Below are positions 1 through 4,722 of a stretch of DNA of 6,690 nt, piece after piece. The notes beneath the pieces were generated by a model. It was not told the origin of the DNA. It saw nothing but the letters and a program-made list of their open reading frames with translations, and made no database searches. Origin of the DNA: an uncultured Bacteroidota bacterium. GTDB taxonomy: Bacteria; Bacteroidota; Bacteroidia; Chitinophagales; Chitinophagaceae. Where the stretch lies: positions 1-6,690 of the forward strand of contig CAMLGP010000156.1 of assembly GCA_946479535.1 (NCBI GenBank), written 5' to 3'. A program made the translations under genes and the position numbers. The first letter of the stretch is position 1, and every line of letters begins with the position of its first letter.

Positions 1-1007
1 AGCTGACCAGTTGCCAGCAATCCTTCTTTGTAGCAGACAAGTGTGCGGTGTGTATCACCACTGTTATCATTTTCCCATCTTGTTTTCCAATAAAATTCAT
101 TTCCACTAAAGAAGGCGCAGTTAACACCGGCATCGCGCGCCGCCTCTACGGCGTCTCGCTGCTCTTCAGAAACATATTCATCATGACCTACGGAGATATA
201 AACTTTATGGGAGAGCAAATGGGAAGGATTGGCTGATATATCTTCACAGGTGGTATAACTTACATCATATCCATTTCTTTCCAGGAAACGGATCATTGGA
301 TATTCAGCATTCATATACCAGTCTGCACCTCTGCCGTCATAAGTATTAATTGCAGTAGCAATAAAGAATGGTCTGTTATAACTCACTTTTGTAGCATGCC
401 CGTCGGGGAAAGTTGTAGTACCGTTATATATACTATTACCGCCATACACATTATATGCCTGCCAGGTAGCATCCGGGAATTGCAGGATCAGATCTGAGTT
501 ACCCACATCATTGCGCACTACAAAAGCAATATGATTGCTTCCGCCACCCACCCGATCAATCCTGGCTATATATAATCCTGAAACGGCATTGGCAGGAATA
601 GCCCATGATGCCGACTCACTCCAGTTATCACAATCCAGCAATCCTGAAACAGGATCTTCAATACCTACCGGCTGAATGACTCCAGGATGAGTACCAAGAT
701 CAGCCATTAATCGTGCACCATTACCACCATAGTAACCGATGCGGTATATTTTCATTGTAAAGTCTGCACCATCAAATACTGTAACCTTAAAGTGTACCGT
801 AGAGCCTGCATTTAAACTCATGTTGGTTGCAAAACCAGATATATTATGCGCTCTGAAACTATCAGCAGGAATACCCCAGGTAGCAAATGGAACGCCGGGA
901 TTTTGATTTTCTGTATAAATGGCATTCTGACTATAACAGAATGAACAGGATAATAACATGCAGGCAATTGCGAGCAGGCGCTTTCTAGAGGTACTTTTCG
1001 GTAACAT
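1..1007 (-). CDS. Secreted N,N-dimethylformamidase beta-subunit-like protein, N-terminal part (3' end outside window)
   Basis: The minus-strand frame is open from ATG at 1007-1005 to the window edge: 335 codons plus two bases, with no stop. Residues 1-27 are a signal peptide (KSTSRKR, a hydrophobic stretch, then CYSQ), so the product is exported. Residues about 65-165 look beta-rich and carry the IYRIGYYGGNGARL motif (88-100). From about 170 the sequence resembles the catalytic domain of the dimethylformamidase large subunit: DATWQAYNVYGG (179-190), GRGADWYMNAEYP (225-237), VGHDEYVSEEQRD (273-285), FFSGNEFYWKTRWEN (299-313). Known DMFases hydrolyse formamides with a mononuclear iron held by two Tyr and one Glu. 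Here H275/E277 and N303 are the likeliest counterparts of active-site residues, by motif and from memory of the Paracoccus enzyme; the Tyr ligands cannot be assigned safely. Substrates of these long Bacteroidota homologues are unknown. Such proteins often end in a type IX secretion sorting domain, but that part is not in the window. Family call fairly sure, function open. Confidence 0.5.
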   Translation of the reverse strand, partial: MLPKSTSRKRLLAIACMLLSCSFCYSQNAIYTENQNPGVPFATWGIPADSFRAHNISGFATNMSLNAGSTVHFKVTVFDGADFTMKIYRIGYYGGNGARLMADLGTHPGVIQPVGIEDPVSGLLDCDNWSESASWAIPANAVSGLYIARIDRVGGGSNHIAFVVRNDVGNSDLILQFPDATWQAYNVYGGNSIYNGTTTFPDGHATKVSYNRPFFIATAINTYDGRGADWYMNAEYPMIRFLERNGYDVSYTTCEDISANPSHLLSHKVYISVGHDEYVSEEQRDAVEAARDAGVNCAFFSGNEFYWKTRWENDNSGDTHRTLVCYKEGLLATGQ

Positions 1008-1123
1008 TAGACAAGAGTTTTCTAACGGTTTAATAAAAAATGCTTGGAAATCTCCAGGATATTAATTCGGGGCGATCTTGCGGAGGATACTGAGTTAGTC
1101 TGGTTGGGTTGTTACCCGAAGTA

Positions 1124-1166
1124 CTGTGTGAGTAGGTCGTCAGCTATTCACACCTGTGTGAGCAGG
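1124..1166. repeat. Three-arm GTGTGA repeat (direct, inverted, direct)
   Basis: CTGTGTGAGTAGG (1124-1136) recurs as CTGTGTGAGCAGG (1154-1166), 12 of 13 bases identical and 30 bp apart. Between them lies an inverted copy, CTATTCACAC (1144-1153). The first arm (1126-1135) pairs with the inverted copy over 10 positions, nine Watson-Crick and one G-T, around an 8-base loop. The inverted copy can also pair with the third arm, TCACAC-CT-GTGTGA, as six perfect pairs with a 2-base gap. Only one of the two can form at a time. The element lies 119-161 bp before the start of the dimethylformamidase-like gene, in its likely leader or operator region. Function unknown: it could be a repressor operator, an RNA switch-like leader, or the remnant of a repeat family. 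Confidence 0.5.
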
Positions 1167-1192
1167 GGATAAAGATACTCCAAATGGCGAAT

Positions 1193-1210
1193 TCTGCAAA
1201 TCCCTGCAGA
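1193..1210. repeat. Short perfect inverted repeat
   Basis: TCTGCA (1193-1198) and TGCAGA (1205-1210) are perfect inverted arms around a 6-base loop. On the plus strand it is followed by CTTTTATT, which looks slightly terminator-like, but no plus-strand gene ends here. In the minus direction, the one used by the neighbouring genes, there is no T run after it. It may be chance or a minor part of the leader structure. Confidence 0.5.
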
Positions 1211-1325
1211 CTTTTATTGTGGATAAACCCGACAGTTTTCCCCAAATAATTTATAATTGTAATGGATTAAAAGACAACAGTTTGGATAGCGCCTTGATTA
1301 TCACTCCCTAATCCGGGTTATCGTA

Positions 1326-2000
1326 TTATTCCTTATTATGGGTGTCAATTGTAGATTTCCGTCTGCTTAAATATTTACCAATGGACAATCCATAGGCTCT
1401 GTGACGTATGGACGGACCATAATCTGCATTATTAATATTTCCTATACCATGTCCATACAGTGCAGCAAGAGAAATACCATTTTTTGTTTCATATCCAAAC
1501 TGCAATAAAAGATTGGCACCAAAATGACCATATTTATCAAAGCCAAAGGGCATGTTTCGGTTTACCAGGGTTCCGTTTTTCAAATTGAATTTTTCTTTTC
1601 CTTTCAATTGAAAATCCAGGGAGGGACCACCTCTGACAAAAAGATGATTTTCTTTCTTTCCAAAATCTACCTGTAATAAGGCAGCCACTTCAAAAGTGTG
1701 TAGGGTGGTATTATTGTCACTTGCCAGTGTATCGGGAGGGTAAGCCCTCTGATTGAATGCTACCTTATAACCTTTCATACTATAGAAGGCTGAAGGTGTA
1801 AAATAGATCCTGCCTTCAAAGGGAACTTTGAAAACTCCCCCTAAATGAAATCCATACTTGGTATCAGTGGACTGGTTAATTCCATTTATGGTATACTTTG
1901 CCGTGGTGGCCTGTGGCCCCACAAAAATACCTACCTGGTTTTGGGCGCTGGTGGATAAGGCAATCACTGTAAGGATCAACAGTGCAACAGTTTTCATCAT
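1326..2000 (-). CDS. Small outer-membrane beta-barrel protein (porin family, OMP_b-brl_2-like)
   Basis: The product has 224 residues. Residues 1-19 are a signal peptide (MMKTVALLILTVIALSTSA, then QNQ), so cleavage is expected after SA and the protein leaves the cytoplasm. The mature part alternates short amphipathic beta strands with glycine- and asparagine-rich turns: VGIFVGPQATTAKY, KYGFHLGGVFKVPF, GRIYFTPSAFYSMKGY, TFEVAALLQVDFG, HLFVRGGPSLDFQL, KYGHFGANLLLQFGYET, GISLAALYGHGIGNI, and the closing HRAYGLSIGKYL. This fits the 8- to 10-strand barrels called porin family or PorT-like in Bacteroidota. Length is normal for the group. A basic tail (SRRKSTIDTHNKE) follows the last strand. Two ATG codons in tandem (2000-1998 and 1997-1995) make the exact start uncertain by one residue. 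It stands alone between two gaps of over 300 bp. No specific cargo or partner can be named. Fold call fairly sure, role unknown. Confidence 0.5.
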   Translation of the reverse strand: MMKTVALLILTVIALSTSAQNQVGIFVGPQATTAKYTINGINQSTDTKYGFHLGGVFKVPFEGRIYFTPSAFYSMKGYKVAFNQRAYPPDTLASDNNTTLHTFEVAALLQVDFGKKENHLFVRGGPSLDFQLKGKEKFNLKNGTLVNRNMPFGFDKYGHFGANLLLQFGYETKNGISLAALYGHGIGNINNADYGPSIRHRAYGLSIGKYLSRRKSTIDTHNKE

Positions 2001-2083
2001 AAGTAGTTTGCTTTATGCAATTGGTGGCTTAATTACTATACTATGTTATATATCGGGAAAATTTGCCAGAACTCGGCTAATCA

Positions 2084-2103
2084 GTCCCGATAGCTATCGG
2101 GAC
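2084..2103. repeat. Perfect 20-bp palindrome, likely a dispersed REP-like element
   Basis: GTCCCGATAGCTATCGGGAC is its own reverse complement over all 20 bases. The CCCGATAGCTATCGGG core is, from memory, a motif that recurs between genes in Bacteroidota genomes, which I could not check here. As RNA it would form a strong but tight hairpin without a T tract, so it is not a classical terminator. TATCGGGA at 2051-2058 is complementary to TCCCGATA at 2085-2092 and offers a competing fold. It lies about 84-103 bp before the barrel gene start. Confidence 0.5.
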
Positions 2104-2307
2104 ATTGGTTCCCTTCGCATTGGCTATCGGATGAGACACAAAATAGAGCTTAAAGAGGGCAATACAAATAGCCGAAGATCAATTTATTATAATTCGCAAA
2201 AACTACCTGATCTTTTCGGGTTAACAGGCTCCTTATAATATCTGGCCTCCCTGCAGAACCCCAGCTCTGGCAGATAAGCTATGGATGTCAGTCTCCTTCT
2301 CAGCTGA

Positions 2308-2325
2308 TCCCGATTAGCTATCGGT
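2308..2325. repeat. Degenerate copy of the CCCGATAGCTATCGGG palindrome
   Basis: TCCCGATTAGCTATCGGT matches the palindrome at 2084-2103 except for one inserted T and the last base. It begins one base beyond the DinB stop codon (CTA at 2327-2329 on the plus strand, TAG on the coding strand). In the DinB transcript it would form a 5-bp stem, CCGAT/ATCGG, with a 5-base AGCTA loop. No T run follows, so intrinsic termination is doubtful, but a 3'-end stabilising or processing role is possible. Confidence 0.5.
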
Positions 2326-2326
2326 C

Positions 2327-2875
2327 CTAAAACTTCTTTGCGGGGTCTTTTATTGCACTATTCTGATTATAATTGGCTGAACCGCCTTTTGGGATGGAGA
2401 GGCTCTTCCAATGGCCACTCCTGACCATACGGCCAATATAGGCTATCTGCCCAACATGGTAGGGGTAATGGGCCAACTGGCGGTTAATAGCATCTATAAC
2501 GGTAAGACTCTCCTCACGAATAGATACCGTTTTCAGCAGATCCTCTTCTTTCAGGGCTGCCAACGCTTCCAAAAAGCACTTCCATCCTTTTTCCCAGATA
2601 TCTATTAATTGAGATTTGCTGTATTGATGCACGGTAAATTCGTCATCTCTTTGACGCCATGATTTCTCGCCATCCTCCGTAAGGAAATTGGTCCATCGGC
2701 TGAGCATATTACCTGCCATATGCTGTATGATAATGGCAATACTGTTTGATTCTTCATTGAACTGGTAATGAAAATCTTCATCCATTAACTGGTCAAATGT
2801 TTTATCGCCAAGGTCCTTGTAATACTTTAACCTGCGTATAACCGTTTTGAGATATTCACTCTGAAATGTATTCAT
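2327..2875 (-). CDS. DinB-superfamily protein, DUF1572-like
   Basis: This is a cytoplasmic protein of 182 residues with no signal peptide or membrane segment, predicted to be a four-helix bundle. The DinB/YfiT metal site is visible as three histidines: H52 in IIIQHMAGNMLSRW, and H136 and H140 in INRQLAHYPYHVGQIAYIGRM. The tail WKSLSIPKGGSANYN (156-170) is typical of the DUF1572 branch. Members of the superfamily include metal-dependent thiol S-transferases (bacillithiol BstA, mycothiol-dependent isomerases), but most DUF1572 proteins have no known reaction. The length fits the family. It begins 15 bp after the transpeptidase stop on the same strand, so the two are probably co-transcribed. The bases before its ATG are A/T only apart from one C (TTAAAAATCTTTTT) and offer no Shine-Dalgarno, as is usual in this phylum. 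Family call sure, activity unknown. Confidence 0.5.
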   Translation of the reverse strand: MNTFQSEYLKTVIRRLKYYKDLGDKTFDQLMDEDFHYQFNEESNSIAIIIQHMAGNMLSRWTNFLTEDGEKSWRQRDDEFTVHQYSKSQLIDIWEKGWKCFLEALAALKEEDLLKTVSIREESLTVIDAINRQLAHYPYHVGQIAYIGRMVRSGHWKSLSIPKGGSANYNQNSAIKDPAKKF

Positions 2876-2890
2876 AAAAAAGATTTTTAA

Positions 2891-4606
2891 TTACCATCCT
2901 TCGGCATCATCTTCACCACGATGGTCTGCTATGCCTTCCAGTTTGCCATTGGGTAATACCCTGATCACTTCTGTTCTTCCAATCTCCTCCCTGTCTTTAA
3001 TGGTATATCCCATTTTTTGTAATTGAGCTGCAACAGCAGAAGGGAAGCCTGTTTCCAGTTCCACTTCATCAGGCTGCCACTGGTGATGAAATTTGGGTTG
3101 ATTAACTGCATCTTCCGTAGTCATTCCAAATTCAATGATATTTAGCAGCGTCTGGAATACGGAGGTGGGAATAGTAGTTCCTCCTGGCGTACCTGCTACT
3201 ATTACAGGTTTACTGTCTTTTAAAACGATGGTAGGTGTCATAGAACTTAACATTCTTTTACCGGGATGGATTGCATTGGCATCACCACCCACAGCACCAT
3301 ACATATTGGCAACGCCGGGTTTAATACTGAAATCATCCATTTCGTCATTCAGAAAAAATCCTGCGAAGCCAACTACTGTGCGACTACCATAAGAATTATT
3401 CAAGGTTGTGGTAACTGATACGGCGTTACCATCTTTATCCAGTATACTTAAATGCGTTGTTTCCGTACTCTCATAAGGAACGGCATCACCAGGTTTAATA
3501 GCTGTACTTGTTCCAGCTTTTCCGGGGATATAATCCTTCATCCTGTCCGCAAGGTATTTGTTGCTGGACAATGCTTTTACCGGCACCTTATAAAAATCAG
3601 CATCTCCCATATATTCTGCACGGTCAGCAAAGGCACGTCTTTCAACTTCAATCATTAATTGGGTAGCTTCTGCAGAATGAAAGCCCATTTTGCCGATATT
3701 CCTGTTCTCCACCATTTTCATCATCTGGTTAAGTAATAAGCCACCACTGCTTGGCATAGGCATTCCAATTATCTCATATCCTTTATAAGAAAAACGATGA
3801 GGTTCACGCGTCAACGCCTTATAATTCCGCAGATCATCATAAGTAATAATGCCATTTCCTCTTTTCATTTCCTGAACAATCAGTCTTGCCGTTTCACCTT
3901 CATAAAATCCGCTTGCTCCTTTTTCCCTGATCCGTTTTAACGTATTGGCAAGGTCAGTTTGAACCAGGGTGTCACCATCATGCCACTGGTCATTCCTGAC
4001 AAAAACAGGCGTCTGTGTATTATACCGGATTAATTCATCCCTGAGGCCATTTAAACGATCTGCTTCGCGTTTTCCAATAGCAAAACCATTTTCAGCAAGA
4101 TCAATAGCCGGTTGTATCAGTTTTTCAAATGGCAGTTTTGCATATTGCATCATTGCAAAAAGGCCTGCAACAGTGCCCGGAACTCCGGCTGATAGATGGC
4201 CATTTTGACTAAGATCAGTCCTTGCTTTACCGGTGGAATCAATGTACATATCACGGGAAGCTGCGGCTGGAGCCATTTCCCTGAAATCAATAGCAATATT
4301 TTTTCCATTTGCAAGATGGGCCACAAAGAATCCGCCACCACCTAGGTTTCCAGCATCCGGATATACAACTGCCAGTGCTAACTGAGTAGCAATGGCAGCA
4401 TCTATTGCATTACCACCTTCCTGCATTACCTGAACACCAACTTTACTAGCCAGAGAATGGGCTGAAACAACAGTTCCATTTGTAGCCAGGGTTGATTTTT
4501 GTACAGAATAATGAAAGCCATCTATGGATGACTGGTTGTTTTTTTGGGAACGATTACAGGCCGCGAAAAAATAAATCAATGATAACAGCAGGAAATGCTT
4601 ATTCAT
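2891..4606 (-). CDS. ggt: Gamma-glutamyltranspeptidase (lipoprotein, glutathione hydrolase type)
   Basis: The product has 571 residues and is an N-terminal-nucleophile hydrolase. It transfers or hydrolyses the gamma-glutamyl group of glutathione and similar compounds and matures by self-cleavage. The signal peptide ends in a lipobox, FAAC, with Cys17 as the lipid site, so it is probably membrane-anchored and faces the periplasm; the following NRSQK lacks the acidic residues that favour surface export. The large chain would run to residue 382. Thr383 in TETTHLSILDKDGNAVSVT is the nucleophile and new N-terminus of a 189-residue small chain. By alignment with the E. coli enzyme, visible substrate residues are R109 (DFREMAP), N403 (TLNNSYG), E422 and D425 (NDEMDDF), S454/S455 (MLSSM) and G475/G476 (AGTPGG). 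The lid-loop region PGVANMYGAVGGDANA is present. Nothing is missing, so it should be active. It heads a likely two-gene unit with the DinB gene and diverges from the PIG-L gene. Confidence 0.5.
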   Translation of the reverse strand: MNKHFLLLSLIYFFAACNRSQKNNQSSIDGFHYSVQKSTLATNGTVVSAHSLASKVGVQVMQEGGNAIDAAIATQLALAVVYPDAGNLGGGGFFVAHLANGKNIAIDFREMAPAAASRDMYIDSTGKARTDLSQNGHLSAGVPGTVAGLFAMMQYAKLPFEKLIQPAIDLAENGFAIGKREADRLNGLRDELIRYNTQTPVFVRNDQWHDGDTLVQTDLANTLKRIREKGASGFYEGETARLIVQEMKRGNGIITYDDLRNYKALTREPHRFSYKGYEIIGMPMPSSGGLLLNQMMKMVENRNIGKMGFHSAEATQLMIEVERRAFADRAEYMGDADFYKVPVKALSSNKYLADRMKDYIPGKAGTSTAIKPGDAVPYESTETTHLSILDKDGNAVSVTTTLNNSYGSRTVVGFAGFFLNDEMDDFSIKPGVANMYGAVGGDANAIHPGKRMLSSMTPTIVLKDSKPVIVAGTPGGTTIPTSVFQTLLNIIEFGMTTEDAVNQPKFHHQWQPDEVELETGFPSAVAAQLQKMGYTIKDREEIGRTEVIRVLPNGKLEGIADHRGEDDAEGW

Positions 4607-4722
4607 GACTTCTAAATGGATTGTCTGGAAAGATAAAATAAAGTTACAAAACCTATAATAATAGATAAGCGGAATCCAGACTAAACCAAACCTGATTATA
4701 TTCGTTGAATAATTCCGATGGC
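4607..4722. promoter_or_regulatory. Divergent promoter region between ggt and the PIG-L gene
   Basis: These 116 bp separate two start codons facing away from each other, so promoters for both must lie here or overlap the coding starts. The sequence is A/T-rich. Weak matches to the Bacteroidota -7 element TAnnTTTG are TATATTCG at 4697-4704 on the plus strand and TAACTTTA at 4646-4639 or TAGGTTTTG at 4655-4647 on the minus strand. None has a TTTG at the right distance upstream, so I do not assign exact promoters. No dyad operator stands out. Confidence 0.5.

Larger units (their letters stand above)
1008..1325. other. Intergenic region with hairpin repeats, no gene
   Basis: These 318 bp lie between the barrel gene (ending at 1326) and the start of the dimethylformamidase-like gene at 1007, both read leftwards. 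No open frame with coding character is visible. The region should hold the promoter and leader of the 1007 gene and the 3' end of the barrel transcript. It contains the GTGTGA repeat cluster at 1124-1166 and a short perfect hairpin at 1193-1210. On the minus strand I find no convincing Bacteroidota promoter (TTTG about 20 bases before TAnnTTTG), and no hairpin followed by a T run in the direction of the barrel gene. Confidence 0.5.
2001..2326. other. Intergenic region with palindromic repeats, no gene
   Basis: These 326 bp separate the DinB gene (stop ending at 2327) from the barrel gene (start at 2000), both read leftwards. I find no coding frame that continues a neighbour or looks like a gene remnant. 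What it holds is a cluster of TATCGG-type sequences: a perfect palindrome at 2084-2103, a degenerate copy at 2308-2325, and half-sites at 2051-2058 and 2123-2130. CATTGG also occurs twice, at 2103-2108 and 2118-2123. The promoter of the barrel gene should lie in the low-coordinate part, but no clear TAnnTTTG element is visible there. Confidence 0.5.

Noticed and set aside
48..236. Plus-strand open frame of 62 codons near the left edge
   Set aside because: It is antisense to the conserved GHDEY and GNEFYWK region of the dimethylformamidase-like gene, which explains the sequence better.
951..1007. LLSC in the signal peptide of the dimethylformamidase-like protein as a lipobox
   Set aside because: Leu at the -2 position is unusual, and a normal signal peptidase I site near CYSQ fits better with other exported proteins of this phylum.
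1127..1152. TGTGA and TCACA arms as a CRP/FNR-type operator
   Set aside because: The half-sites are separated by 16 bases instead of 6, and the closer pair has the opposite orientation (TCACA then TGTGA).
1193..1210. Hairpin followed by CTTTTATT as an intrinsic terminator
   Set aside because: The stem is only 6 bp and the T-rich stretch is on the plus strand, where no gene ends. The neighbouring genes run the other way.
1858..2238. Plus-strand open frame of 126 codons overlapping the start of the barrel gene
   Set aside because: It is antisense to the signal peptide region of a convincing exported protein, has no recognisable domain, and runs through the palindromic repeats, so it is almost surely chance.
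4150..4341. Minus-strand open frame of 63 codons inside the transpeptidase gene
   Set aside because: It is an alternative frame fully contained in ggt, whose own frame has intact conserved motifs across this stretch.
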